Source of the DNA: Bifidobacterium imperatoris
GTDB taxonomy: Bacteria; Actinomycetota; Actinomycetes; Actinomycetales; Bifidobacteriaceae
Reading direction: 5' to 3'
DNA length: 64,000 nucleotides
Assembly: GCF_002860405.1 (NCBI RefSeq)
Contig: NZ_NMWV01000008.1
Location: 16,085 to 80,084 of the forward strand
Shown: positions 9,089 through 18,342 of the stretch, piece after piece
How the letters are laid out: each line of letters starts with the position of its first letter
Numbering within the stretch: position 1 is the first letter of the stretch
Position numbers and translations under genes: made by a program
Notes under the pieces: generated by a model
The model's database searches: none
Seen by the model: the letters and a program-made list of their open reading frames with translations, nothing else
What the model was told of the DNA's origin: nothing

Positions 9089-10135
9089 ATGACTACGTTG
9101 TTCGCTGTGATAGTCATCCTTTCATGGCTCTGGCTGGGATTGTCTGCGCTTCCAGCTGGCCTTGAAGCGCGTATGCCCATGCCATATATGATTGCGCTCA
9201 CCCCATTTCTGTGGATTCCACTGGTTATTGTGGCGGGCGTGGCAGCTTGGCAGCATGAATGGGGCGGCATGTGTCTGCTTCTGGCCTCTGCTGTGATGAC
9301 CAGCTCACAGCGCATCAGCTACTGGGGCACGGGCCTAACCTCCAGCACGAAACGTGAAACACCTCGTGAAACAGACTGGACCGACCGTGGAACCACCTGT
9401 GAAACATTGCCGAATCAGTTTACAGTCATGACATTGAATTGCCGATACGGGCGCGCAAACGCCGAAAGCATCGTGGCTGCGGTGCGCGAACGCCATATTG
9501 CGGTGTTGGCTTTGCAGGAGGTCTCCGACGAACTCATCGCGCGTTTGGATGCCGCGGGCGTCGCGGATCTGCTCCCCTACCGCCAATCTGGCGAGCCGCA
9601 GGACACGGATAACGGCGGATACAATATGCTGTTTTCTCGTTACGTACCGGCTGCCGCAGTACCGAACGTGGTGGAGATTCCTGCAGCCGATGTGCCCGCA
9701 ATGACTTTGAGGCTCACCGATGAAGTAGCCACCGACCCACAATCACCGCAGCACGGCCGTACCATCACATTCTGTTCGGCGCATCCGAAGTCTCCGATGC
9801 GCGGCTGCGCGGATTGGTCGGCCGGTATTCTCGGCCTTGGTGCCGTGGCGAAAGCCTCTGCCATTGGCGACCACAATATCGCCGTGGTGATGGGCGATCT
9901 CAATTCCAGCACCGATCATCCCAGCTTCCGCGCGCTGCTGAAATCCGGGTTCAAGGATGCGAGCCTCATGCAAGCGGCCGGCCCGAATCTGACGTTCCCT
10001 CGTTGGGTCAAGTGGCCGCGCATCGAATTGGATCACATTCTCTTTACGCCCGGTCTGAAGCCATCTGGCGTGTGTTCATTTGAAGTCAAAGACACCGACC
10101 ATCTTGCACTCACCGCAACGCTCACTCTGCGTTGA
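9089..10135 (+). CDS. Endonuclease/exonuclease/phosphatase family protein with membrane anchor
   Basis: A 348-residue protein with two N-terminal hydrophobic segments (about 3-22 and 33-50) and a C-terminal EEP (DNase I-like) domain from about residue 110. Motifs of the fold are [35 protein letters not shown] and a final [11 protein letters not shown] with the catalytic His. The domain would face outside if the two helices form a hairpin with a short exit, but topology is not certain. The substrate is unknown; the family includes DNases, phosphatases and lipid phosphodiesterases. ATG 9089 has AAGGAG 9 bases upstream. Confidence 0.78.
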   Translation: MTTLFAVIVILSWLWLGLSALPAGLEARMPMPYMIALTPFLWIPLVIVAGVAAWQHEWGGMCLLLASAVMTSSQRISYWGTGLTSSTKRETPRETDWTDRGTTCETLPNQFTVMTLNCRYGRANAESIVAAVRERHIAVLALQEVSDELIARLDAAGVADLLPYRQSGEPQDTDNGGYNMLFSRYVPAAAVPNVVEIPAADVPAMTLRLTDEVATDPQSPQHGRTITFCSAHPKSPMRGCADWSAGILGLGAVAKASAIGDHNIAVVMGDLNSSTDHPSFRALLKSGFKDASLMQAAGPNLTFPRWVKWPRIELDHILFTPGLKPSGVCSFEVKDTDHLALTATLTLR

Positions 10136-10169
10136 TTCATGTGCTACAACTAGCGCCAGCGCAGGCGTG

Positions 10170-10197
10170 TTTCACGTCCGGGGCTCGGCGCTATAAT
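10170..10197 (+). promoter_or_regulatory. Probable promoter of the rpsP operon
   Basis: A perfect TATAAT at 10192-10197 with TTTCAC at 10170-10175, 16 bases apart, lies 130 bases before rpsP. A long GC-rich leader follows. Confidence 0.6.
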
Positions 10198-10326
10198 GGG
10201 CCAGTTATTCACGCGCGCGTGGCGCCCTCTACACCCCGTGCCGTGAGGACACGTGGGTTCCGGCGAGCCGTGCCCCACACAGCATACCGAGAAACCACAA
10301 ACCTAGTATTTACAAGGAGAGCCATT

Positions 10327-10791
10327 TTGGCAACCAAGATTCGTCTGAAGCGAATGGGCAAGAAGTTCTACGCCTTCTACCGCGTGGTAGTCGTTGATTC
10401 CCGCAAGAAGCGCGACGGCAAGGTCATCGAGGAGATCGGTACCTACAACCCGAACACCCAGCCCTCCACCATCGAGATCAAGTCTGAGCGTGCTCAGTAC
10501 TGGCTCGGCGTCGGCGCTCAGCCGTCTGAGCCGGTCTTCAAGCTGCTGAACATCACTGGCGACTGGCAGAAGTTCAAGGGCCTCGAAGGTGCTGAAGGCA
10601 CCCTGAAGACCGTTGAGGCTGGCCCGGATGCCGCTGCTCGCGTTGAGGCTGTGGAGAACGAAGCTCAGAAGCTGAAGGCTGCTAAGTCCGAAGCTGAAGC
10701 CAAGGCTAAGGCCGAGGCTGAAGCCGCTGCCGCCGCTGAGGAGGCCCCGGCTGAGGACGCCGCTGCTGAAGAAGCTCCGGCTGAAGCCTGA
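10327..10791 (+). CDS. rpsP: 30S ribosomal protein S16
   Basis: Small-subunit ribosomal protein. The start is the TTG at 10327, giving [20 protein letters not shown], with AAGGAG 8-13 bases upstream. The S16 core covers about residues 1-85. The remaining 70 residues are an Ala/Glu/Lys-rich tail ([17 protein letters not shown]), an extension typical of high-GC actinobacteria, giving 154 residues against about 82 in E. coli. First gene of rpsP-khpA-rimM. Confidence 0.96.
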   Translation: MATKIRLKRMGKKFYAFYRVVVVDSRKKRDGKVIEEIGTYNPNTQPSTIEIKSERAQYWLGVGAQPSEPVFKLLNITGDWQKFKGLEGAEGTLKTVEAGPDAAARVEAVENEAQKLKAAKSEAEAKAKAEAEAAAAAEEAPAEDAAAEEAPAEA

Positions 10792-10808
10792 TTCGAGAAA
10801 GGCTCGCA

Positions 10809-11042
10809 ATGCTTGCACAGGCTGTGGAACACCTCATCAAGAACATCGTTGATTTTCCGGACGATGTTTCCGTCAAGTCCCATGAGAATGCGCGCGGCGA
10901 ACTGCTTCGCGTGCGCGTGAACCCAGAGGACATTGGCCGCGTGATTGGCCGTTCTGGCCGCACCGCCAATGCGATTCGCACGGTGATTCAGGCACTGTCT
11001 GATCACAAGGTGCGCGTCGATATCATGGACGTCCGTCGATAA
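10809..11042 (+). CDS. khpA: KH-domain RNA-binding protein KhpA
   Basis: A 77-residue single KH domain protein. The GRVIGRSGRTANAIRTV stretch contains the GxxG loop (GRSG) that contacts RNA. In other bacteria KhpA forms a dimer with KhpB/EloR and affects cell elongation and division; it commonly sits between rpsP and rimM, as here (17 and 15 bases apart). AGAAAGG precedes the ATG. Confidence 0.93.
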   Translation: MLAQAVEHLIKNIVDFPDDVSVKSHENARGELLRVRVNPEDIGRVIGRSGRTANAIRTVIQALSDHKVRVDIMDVRR

Positions 11043-11057
11043 GGAATAGTTCACAGC

Positions 11058-11672
11058 ATGGCACAGCAAGACATGCACGACGACCCTCAGCAGCTCGAGT
11101 TGCTGAGGGTCGCTCGTATTGGTAAGGCACAAGGCTTGAAGGGCGAGGTTACCGTTCGCCTGTACACCGATGATCCGGAATGGCGATTTGAGCCAGGTTC
11201 CGTTCTCTACGATGAGGACGGCGAAACCGAATACATCGTCGAGAACTCCCGCACGTTCAAGGACCGTTGGATCATCAAATTCGAGGGAACCGATGATCGC
11301 ACCGCCGCCGAGACATTGAACGGCATCGAACTCTATGGTGAGGCCGATGACCCGGATGAGATGCTGGAGGCTGACGAATGGTATCCGAAGGATCTTATTG
11401 GTCTTGAGGCTCGACTGGCTGAAGACAACGGATTGGGTCTGCCGGCCGGCCAGGTAGTCGGCAAGGTAGTGGATGTGGTCGACTCTCCCGCCCAGTCGCT
11501 GTTAAAGATTCGTTTGACCAAGCCGGTGGTGACCGGCCAGAATTCAAAGGGCGAGGATGTAGTCGAGAAGACCGCATTGGTCCCGTTCGTGGAGCAGCTG
11601 GTACCGGAAATCGACTTGGATGAGCAGTGCCTCACGCTCGACCCGCCCGGCGGTCTGATTCCCGGACTGTGA
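11058..11672 (+). CDS. rimM: Ribosome maturation factor RimM
   Basis: Assists 30S head assembly around S19. The N-terminal domain begins LLRVARIGKAQGLKGEVTVR, with the RimM KAxGlkGe motif, and the PRC-barrel domain has EWYPKDLIGLEA and ends ALVPFVEQLVPEIDL. It is 204 residues, longer than E. coli RimM because of a loop around VVTGQNSKGEDVVEK. In many genomes trmD follows; here the operon stops at a terminator and an aldo/keto reductase faces the other way. Confidence 0.94.
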   Translation: MAQQDMHDDPQQLELLRVARIGKAQGLKGEVTVRLYTDDPEWRFEPGSVLYDEDGETEYIVENSRTFKDRWIIKFEGTDDRTAAETLNGIELYGEADDPDEMLEADEWYPKDLIGLEARLAEDNGLGLPAGQVVGKVVDVVDSPAQSLLKIRLTKPVVTGQNSKGEDVVEKTALVPFVEQLVPEIDLDEQCLTLDPPGGLIPGL

Positions 11673-11688
11673 TACTTCGTCTTTATTG

Positions 11689-11728
11689 AAAAAGCTGGAA
11701 ACGACTACTTCATCGTTTCCAGCTTTTT
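11689..11728. terminator. Bidirectional terminator after rimM
   Basis: A 16-bp perfect inverted repeat (11689-11704, 11713-11728) starts with A5 and ends with T5, fitting the convergent genes. Confidence 0.9.
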
Positions 11729-11752
11729 ACGTCTACGGCAGTGAGATACCAA

Positions 11753-12619
11753 TCAGCCGAGCTTGGCGAGCTCTTCGGGGCTAAGCTCCAATTGATCGGC
11801 CTTTAGGGAGTCGAGAATGGTTTCGGGGCGGTGGGCACCCGGAATCACGAACATGTGGTTACCCTTGGCGAGCTCCCAAGCCAATACCACCTGCTGGTAG
11901 CTCACGCCGTGGGCGGCGGCCACTTCACGGAATGGGTCAAACTTGGACTCGTCATACGGATGGCGGTAGCCGCCGAGCGGGCTCCAGCACACGAATGCGA
12001 GACCGAGCTTGGCACAGTAGTCGAGCGTGTCCTGAGTTTCGAGATGAACCGGGGAATACTGGTTCTGCACGGCCACCAGCTTGTCACCCAGAATGGAGCG
12101 GGCGATATCAATCTGCTCGATGGAGGCATTGGAAACACCGGCCACACGAGCCACGCCCTCGTCCACCAGCTGCTTCAACGCTTCAATGGACTCGTTGTAG
12201 GGCACTTCCGGGTCATGGCGGTGCAGGTACAGCAAATCAATCGTATCCACACCGAGCGCCATAGCGGACTGCTTGCCGTATTCAATCAGGTGCTCCGGCT
12301 TGCCGTCGCGCGGCCATAGCGGCTCACCGTTCTCGCCCCAGACGCGGCGCAGACCAATCTTGGTGGCCACGGTGACTTCGTTGCGCGGGCCCTTCCACGT
12401 AGCCAAAGCCTCACGCACCAGCTTTTCGCCGGTTTGTTCCTCTTGGCCAGGCGTGTAATATGCCCAAGCGGTATCAATGTGGCGGCATCCGGCATCCAAT
12501 GAAGCATGCAGGGTTTCCAGACCGACTTCATGGCCACGATTGTTTTCAATGGTCAACGGCATTTCGCCGTGGCCAATGGCCGTAGTGGAAAACGGACCAA
12601 GATTGCGGAACAGTGCCAT
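11753..12619 (-). CDS. Aldo/keto reductase
   Basis: A 288-residue NAD(P)H-dependent oxidoreductase of the aldo/keto reductase superfamily (TIM barrel). The catalytic tetrad is visible as Asp and Tyr in DTAWAYYTPG, Lys in VATKIGLRR and His in LLYLHRHD. The C-terminal cofactor segment VIPGAHRPETILDSL is also typical. ATG 12619 is used because AAAGGAG lies 6 bases upstream; the reading frame open to 12667 has no ribosome site. Substrate unknown. Confidence 0.9.
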   Translation of the reverse strand: MALFRNLGPFSTTAIGHGEMPLTIENNRGHEVGLETLHASLDAGCRHIDTAWAYYTPGQEEQTGEKLVREALATWKGPRNEVTVATKIGLRRVWGENGEPLWPRDGKPEHLIEYGKQSAMALGVDTIDLLYLHRHDPEVPYNESIEALKQLVDEGVARVAGVSNASIEQIDIARSILGDKLVAVQNQYSPVHLETQDTLDYCAKLGLAFVCWSPLGGYRHPYDESKFDPFREVAAAHGVSYQQVVLAWELAKGNHMFVIPGAHRPETILDSLKADQLELSPEELAKLG

Positions 12620-12727
12620 AGTGGCTCCTTTGCTGTAGGTGTTCAAAGCAACACTTCTATTGGCCACTATAAACCGCTTCGTGTTTCCAGCGCGGATAAT
12701 TTACACTCTTGGCGCGTCAGGCTTTAC

Positions 12728-15028
12728 TTAGCGACCACCGAAGGAACCGCCTCCGGCTCCACCGCCGCCACCGTCGAAGCCGCCACCGGAGAAGCTGCCT
12801 GAGCCGGAACCGCTGGCATCCACAGGCGCAGCCGCGTGAATCGCGGAACTGATTTCACTGAAGCCGGAGCTCAACTGCGAACCCAAATCGGTGACGCCGC
12901 CATAATTGCTGGCAATGCCCGAGGTGAAGCTGCTTGGATCAAGACCACTCGAAGCATTAGTGGAACCAAGCAGCGAAATGGAGCGGTAATCCCAGTACAT
13001 CAACGAATCAGAGGCATTGCCATCCAACCATTCGGGGTCTTTGACCTGCGGGTAGGCTTTGGCGAGTTCATTCAACACCTGCCGACAAATACCCATTGCG
13101 GTGGCATAAATCAGATACTCGTCCCAGAGTGCCAAATCAAGCGCGCCACGGTCATCGAAATTACTGAAATCAGTGAGATACCGGTAGAAGCCAGCCACTT
13201 CCTCGCCATATTTCATGCCGTTCTTGGTGAACATTTCCTTGGGAGCGCTCAAGAAGGCAAAGGAGCCTAGCAACATGCCAGGCACGCCCATAATGAGCGA
13301 AAGCGCAAGATTACCGATGCCTGTGTAAATAACCGCTGCAGTCATGCCATAGAGTACTGCGCCGAGGCCGAAGAAGGCGGTCACGCCTCCAATAGGCCGT
13401 ACGATCCTGCGCTTATCCAATTCCTCATTGCACGCATCGGTGAAGCGTTCCAACGCTTTATAGCCACTTCGCCATCCTTGGCAGCTCTTCTGCATCTGGT
13501 TCAAATCAAACGTATCCGTGCCGCGATCCTTGCCGACGAACTCCAGAATGCGCAGTAGCGCATGCTCCGGCTTGGTCAACGGTTTTGGTCTCCGTTGGCT
13601 GCGGCAAACCGGATGCAGCACAATGGTGCTAGTACCGCTCATTTCCTCCTCAGTGACCGGGCGCACGCCGTTCACTCCCAACGCCTGCAACGCCACATGC
13701 GGGGTGAGCGTCATAGCACCTGAGCTCTTCGCCTCGTCAGTACCGTATAATCTGGCCGGACCAGGGTACAGTGCAATAGCTCCCTTGGATACCAGCGACA
13801 GCATTGTGGCGGCAAGCCGGCGTTGTTCCACGTTGCCTGATGTTGCAATGCCGAGAATATCAGCGATGTTCGCCACAGTGGTCGGTTTGAGACTTGGTAT
13901 CTCACGCCGATAATCCACACTCTTGCTATACAGCGGACCATGCGCACGCCATCGGCCAAATATCGCCATACCAAGCGATATCGCACATAGCAGCAGTTCC
14001 AAGCCGAGCACAATAGCCCAGGTTCGCACAGTTTTGCGCTGCTTGGCTTGAGCCTTAGCCAACTTTTCGGATTCGAGCTTCTTCAGCGATTGCAATCCCG
14101 GATAGTCGCGCGTGCGAATCCACTCCCCCGCTGGCTTGTACTTGGCGCCAACCGTTCCATTCGATGTGTCGTGCACCACTGAAGAATCAAAGGCCACCAT
14201 CAAGTTCAAATAACGCCCGGCAGCCACGTTGGTCGCCTGGAAATGCAAGGTACCGTCTGCATCGCGGGAGGTGGAGGACGAACCGGCATAATGTAGCCAT
14301 GCCCAGGAATTCTTTGCAGTAATGCCTTTCGGGAAATGCACGGTACCAGTTACACGCCCTATCGGCGTCGTATTGCTTTCGGCAATCGGCTCCCATTGGA
14401 ACCATGCAATATCCGGGTGAAGGCGAGCGGCACCAACCAGTGTCATTGTCACGTCGAATTTCATGCTGCGCGCATGTTTGGTGGCGGGAATATTCCAACC
14501 GATTTCCACAGTACGCTGGCGCTTCAACGCATTGTCCTGAATGAAATCATCGTATTGCGTTTCATCCGAATAAATGGGCATGCCATTGACGCCGGGCTTG
14601 TATTCCTTGGGATTGGCACCCAGCAGATCTGATATCTGCGCATACCAGTAGCCGGCATACTTGCTGTTCCATTCGGCATCGCTCGCCACGTCGCTTGGCA
14701 GCACAGTATTGGTGCGCGTATAGGTTTCGCCAGTGGTCACATTCTTGACGGAAATATCCGTGATATCCGCCAAATCAGACTGATTCAACGTGTATTGCTG
14801 GTACAGCTGCTTCCACGGCTTGCCCTTACTTCGCCGTCCTAATTTCATATCGATGTGCTGGGTAACTTTGATGTCCCCGTTGGTTTGCACAGTCACATCG
14901 TAATCGACACTGCGATACTGCAAATCCGAGTGACTTCCGGTGAACCAGAAGCCGATGAATATCACGGCAAACACCACAGCGGTGAATATCACCGACGAAA
15001 TAATGGCGCGCGGAATCCTGCGGTTCAT
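12728..15028 (-). CDS. DUF2207 membrane protein (downstream paralogue)
   Basis: A 766-residue protein with an N-terminal membrane helix (IISSVIFTAVVFAVIFIGFW), an extracellular DUF2207 region including QLYQQYTLNQSDLADITDI and ARSMKFDVTMTLVG, a second helix near 340, a cytoplasmic part, a pair of helices near 565-615, and a C-terminal tail rich in Gly (FSGGGFDGGGGGAGGGSFGGR). DUF2207 proteins have no settled function; they are often found with LemA. It is a diverged paralogue of the gene just upstream, with collinear motifs. The gap to that gene is 6 bases, so it is co-transcribed. Confidence 0.82.
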   Translation of the reverse strand: MNRRIPRAIISSVIFTAVVFAVIFIGFWFTGSHSDLQYRSVDYDVTVQTNGDIKVTQHIDMKLGRRSKGKPWKQLYQQYTLNQSDLADITDISVKNVTTGETYTRTNTVLPSDVASDAEWNSKYAGYWYAQISDLLGANPKEYKPGVNGMPIYSDETQYDDFIQDNALKRQRTVEIGWNIPATKHARSMKFDVTMTLVGAARLHPDIAWFQWEPIAESNTTPIGRVTGTVHFPKGITAKNSWAWLHYAGSSSTSRDADGTLHFQATNVAAGRYLNLMVAFDSSVVHDTSNGTVGAKYKPAGEWIRTRDYPGLQSLKKLESEKLAKAQAKQRKTVRTWAIVLGLELLLCAISLGMAIFGRWRAHGPLYSKSVDYRREIPSLKPTTVANIADILGIATSGNVEQRRLAATMLSLVSKGAIALYPGPARLYGTDEAKSSGAMTLTPHVALQALGVNGVRPVTEEEMSGTSTIVLHPVCRSQRRPKPLTKPEHALLRILEFVGKDRGTDTFDLNQMQKSCQGWRSGYKALERFTDACNEELDKRRIVRPIGGVTAFFGLGAVLYGMTAAVIYTGIGNLALSLIMGVPGMLLGSFAFLSAPKEMFTKNGMKYGEEVAGFYRYLTDFSNFDDRGALDLALWDEYLIYATAMGICRQVLNELAKAYPQVKDPEWLDGNASDSLMYWDYRSISLLGSTNASSGLDPSSFTSGIASNYGGVTDLGSQLSSGFSEISSAIHAAAPVDASGSGSGSFSGGGFDGGGGGAGGGSFGGR

Positions 15029-15034
15029 AGGGCG

Positions 15035-17344
15035 TCAGCGACCTCCGAAACTACCGCCGCCAGAACCACCGGAGGAGCCGCCGAAGCCACCGCCTGACGA
15101 GAAGCTGCCGCTGGAACTAAAGTCGCTACCGCTTGATGAACTAGCCGGCGCAGCGGCATCGATGGTGGAGGTGATATCCGCGAAGCCGGAGGAGAGCTGC
15201 GAACCAAGATCGCTGAAGCTCAAGCTCGGCGTATATGAGGCGCCTCCGAACATCGAGTTCGCGCCGAATTGGCCGGCGAGACCACCGCCGGCACTCTGCG
15301 TGCTGACCCGTGCGCCATAACCATAACGGGCATCGTCATCCCAGCTGTGCGAGCGGTAGGACCAGTAGAGCGTGGAGTCGGAAGCGTTGTCGTCGAGCCA
15401 ACGCGGGTCGGTGACTTGCGGATATGCCTTGGCCAGCTCCGCGGCCACCCGTTCACTAATGCCGAATGCGGCGGCGTATACCATGTACCAATCCCACATG
15501 GCAAGGTCGGCGGCACCGCGGTCGGTGAAGTTGGAAAAGTCCTGCATGTAATGCTTGAGTCCCAAGCACTTGCCGGCGATTTCCTGGCCTTGTGCAGTGA
15601 GTTCCTTTGCCGCACCGCCAAAAGTACAGAACATGCCAATGAAGAATATCGGCATTCCGATAATAATACCGACTACAGCGTAATCAAGAATCGTATTGGC
15701 CATCATGGCAGCGAAACCGATGATTCCAGCAAATATGCCGGCTACAATTGCTTGCCAGCCACGCGAACGCGAAGCATTCAAGCGCGCGTATTCGATATCG
15801 CAAGCGCCGGTGAATTTGTCGAGTTCCAGATAGCCGTCTTCCCAATCCTTGCAGGCTTGCTTCATCTGACCGAAGTCGAATACCGGGGAACCGACGCGCT
15901 TGGAAATCACAATCAAGAGATTCAACAGTGCGTTCTCGGATTCGCTTAAGCCCAACTGCTCGGCGTTCGGCACGCCATCGATGGATTTCGGCAAAATCAC
16001 AATGGTGCTGGTGAATCGTGAGGCTTGGCGTCTGCCCGCATCGGCATCAATCATATGGCTCAAGCCCACTGGCGTGGCTTTGCTCATATCGATGCCGCGA
16101 TACATATCCGAGGGGCCTGGATAGATGGCGATGGCCTTCTTGACGGCAAGCGACAGCATCGTTGCCGTGAGCTCACGGTTCATTGGGCGCGAATGCTTCG
16201 GCGGCTCCGCCACCTCGATAAGCCGGGCAGCGGAGGCCGGGCTGATGCCAGGCTGATCGCGCCAATACTCAATAGGTCCACGATACTTTGAGTTCCTATT
16301 GCTCCTGACCACAACCACAATGCCCCACGCGCAGAAGATGAGGCCGAGCACCGTCGTTGCAATCCAAATGCCCAAGCGCACACGAGCCAGCGTGCGCTGG
16401 CTATCACGCCACTGCTGCTCCTGCTGGTATTCGCTCTGTTTCAGCGCATCCAAATGATCGCCGGATTGATGGCGGGCAATGCCGGTTTCGTTCGGGGTTG
16501 CCTTAAACGCGGCGACCACATCCAGATAGTCGCCAGAATGCACGTTGTAGGCCTTGAATTTGAGGCTTCCATCCTTGGCTCGGCGGGTTTCCGACGTGCG
16601 TTCGGTATGCAGCCAGCCCCACGAGGTGTCTGAGGTGATGCCGTCCGGGAAGTGCACGATGCCGCTCACTGTGCCGATGGGCACTGGATTGGACTTGCCG
16701 AACGGCTCCCACTGCAAGCTTGCAATGTCATTCCACTGGGTGGCCACATCGTGCAATGTGAAGGACACATCGAATTTCATCGAATCCGCAGACTCGGTGG
16801 CGGGAATATTCCAACCGATCTCCACGGTTTTCTGGGTTGAGTCGGCGCTTCCGGGCGTGGTGACGGCGAGCGCATCCTCACCGGGAGTGTAGGGGTGGGC
16901 GTCGCTTTCGCCGGCAGTCACATCCGCGATATACCAGTGACCGGCGTAATCGGAGTTCCATGCGGCATCGCTTGGCACATCATCCGGCATCGTCAGCTCG
17001 GTTTGCTGCTGATAGGTGGTGCCATCGGTGACGTTACGCACGTAGATGTCGCTGATGTCCGTGAGATTATCGGAACGCAGCGTGTACTGCTGGTAGAGCT
17101 GCTTCCACGGCTTAGTGTCGCCATTATCATCTTTGCGTTTCAGCAGCTTCATATCGATATGCTGCGTGACTTTGAGGTCACCTTCAGTGGTAAAGGTGGC
17201 ATCATAGTCAAGCGCGCGATAACTCAGATCCTCACCAACTACAACCGGCGAAACCGTACCAATCGCAAATAATACGAACATGCCACCAACGAGCAATGTG
17301 CTCACCACGGCGAAGATAGTGGCTCGAATCAGACGCTTTCTCAT
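15035..17344 (-). CDS. DUF2207 membrane protein (upstream paralogue)
   Basis: A 769-residue protein with the same layout as its neighbour: N-terminal helix (FAVVSTLLVGGMFVLFAIG), extracellular region (QLYQQYTLRSDNLTDISDI, ESADSMKFDVSFTL), helix near 330, cytoplasmic region, helix pair near 540-590 and a Ser/Gly-rich tail ending in GGSFGGR. ATG 17344 is chosen over TTG 17359 because GGGGGAAG lies just upstream. Second gene of a lemA-DUF2207-DUF2207 operon. Function unknown. Confidence 0.82.
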   Translation of the reverse strand: MRKRLIRATIFAVVSTLLVGGMFVLFAIGTVSPVVVGEDLSYRALDYDATFTTEGDLKVTQHIDMKLLKRKDDNGDTKPWKQLYQQYTLRSDNLTDISDIYVRNVTDGTTYQQQTELTMPDDVPSDAAWNSDYAGHWYIADVTAGESDAHPYTPGEDALAVTTPGSADSTQKTVEIGWNIPATESADSMKFDVSFTLHDVATQWNDIASLQWEPFGKSNPVPIGTVSGIVHFPDGITSDTSWGWLHTERTSETRRAKDGSLKFKAYNVHSGDYLDVVAAFKATPNETGIARHQSGDHLDALKQSEYQQEQQWRDSQRTLARVRLGIWIATTVLGLIFCAWGIVVVVRSNRNSKYRGPIEYWRDQPGISPASAARLIEVAEPPKHSRPMNRELTATMLSLAVKKAIAIYPGPSDMYRGIDMSKATPVGLSHMIDADAGRRQASRFTSTIVILPKSIDGVPNAEQLGLSESENALLNLLIVISKRVGSPVFDFGQMKQACKDWEDGYLELDKFTGACDIEYARLNASRSRGWQAIVAGIFAGIIGFAAMMANTILDYAVVGIIIGMPIFFIGMFCTFGGAAKELTAQGQEIAGKCLGLKHYMQDFSNFTDRGAADLAMWDWYMVYAAAFGISERVAAELAKAYPQVTDPRWLDDNASDSTLYWSYRSHSWDDDARYGYGARVSTQSAGGGLAGQFGANSMFGGASYTPSLSFSDLGSQLSSGFADITSTIDAAAPASSSSGSDFSSSGSFSSGGGFGGSSGGSGGGSFGGR

Positions 17345-17405
17345 TGCTGCTTCCCCCAAATCCCCAGTGCAGCCGGTCCTTGACCCCTATGCGAGGGCCA
17401 GATGA

Positions 17406-17984
17406 TTAGAACTTCACTTGCGGCGCTTGGCGTGCGGTTTCATCAACCTGGAAGTACTGAGCCTGCTCAAAGTGGAACAGGCCGGCGATGATATTGGTCG
17501 GCACTGTTTCGATGGCAGTGTTGAGCTTGAGCACCACATCGTTGTAGAACTGGCGAGCGTATGCAATCTTATTCTCCAGATCCTTGAGCTGCCCCTGCAA
17601 ATCCATGAAGTTCTGATTGGCCTGCAGCTGCGGGTAAGCCTCCGCAGTCGCCTGCAGATTGACCAGTGCGCGCGACAGCTGATTTTCTGCAGCGGTACGC
17701 TGCGCTATCGTCGCATTCGGATCATTCGCAGCAGCCACAGCACCAGCGCGAGCCTGAGTCACCTGCGTAAATACTTGGGATTCATGCGACGCATAACCTT
17801 TGACTGTCTCCACCAAATTCGGAATCAAATCAGCGCGCTGTTTCAACTGCACATCAATTTGCGCCCAACCGTTCTTCACACGGTTCTTCAGCGTAACCAA
17901 TCCGTTGTAGGCGCTAATGCCCCAACCGATCACGCCCACGATGATAACGACAATAACAATGCCGATGATTGCACCAGTGCTCAT
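17406..17984 (-). CDS. lemA: LemA family protein
   Basis: A 192-residue protein with an N-terminal membrane helix ([22 protein letters not shown]) followed by the LemA helical domain: [34 protein letters not shown], then [17 protein letters not shown] and [22 protein letters not shown]. LemA proteins are membrane-anchored, with most of the protein outside, and of unclear role. First gene of the operon with two DUF2207 proteins (61-base gap), which suggests they act together at the envelope. Confidence 0.92.
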   Translation of the reverse strand: MSTGAIIGIVIVVIIVGVIGWGISAYNGLVTLKNRVKNGWAQIDVQLKQRADLIPNLVETVKGYASHESQVFTQVTQARAGAVAAANDPNATIAQRTAAENQLSRALVNLQATAEAYPQLQANQNFMDLQGQLKDLENKIAYARQFYNDVVLKLNTAIETVPTNIIAGLFHFEQAQYFQVDETARQAPQVKF

Positions 17985-18342
17985 AACTGCCCCCTTGCCG
18001 GCCCGGATGGACCTTGCCGAGTAGTCTTTCCCCTTCTCGGCTACCGGATAGTACCGGATTACTGTTCACGCCTATTCTTTCACGAGTCAGCATAAAAAGC
18101 GAGGAGGCACGGACAATCACTTTGAAATCATGCAAGTCCAGCAAGCATTCAGGAACGTTTCAGTCAAGTGCAACGTAGTTTGTCTGTTGCGCTCAGCCTT
18201 GCATAAGCGCGCAATCATCATGGGCACCGATAGTTAGGGGCAGAAGTTCCACGCGAAACATGCCGTCTTGCGGGGAACTTGCGAAACAACCATAGTTCTG
18301 CGGCGCTGTATTCTTGGTGCCGCGCTCATTCAAGGACCTGTT
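17985..18342. other. Intergenic region between divergent lemA and ABC permease genes
   Basis: No gene is seen. It must hold both promoters; no hairpin or strong consensus promoter stands out by eye. Confidence 0.4.
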
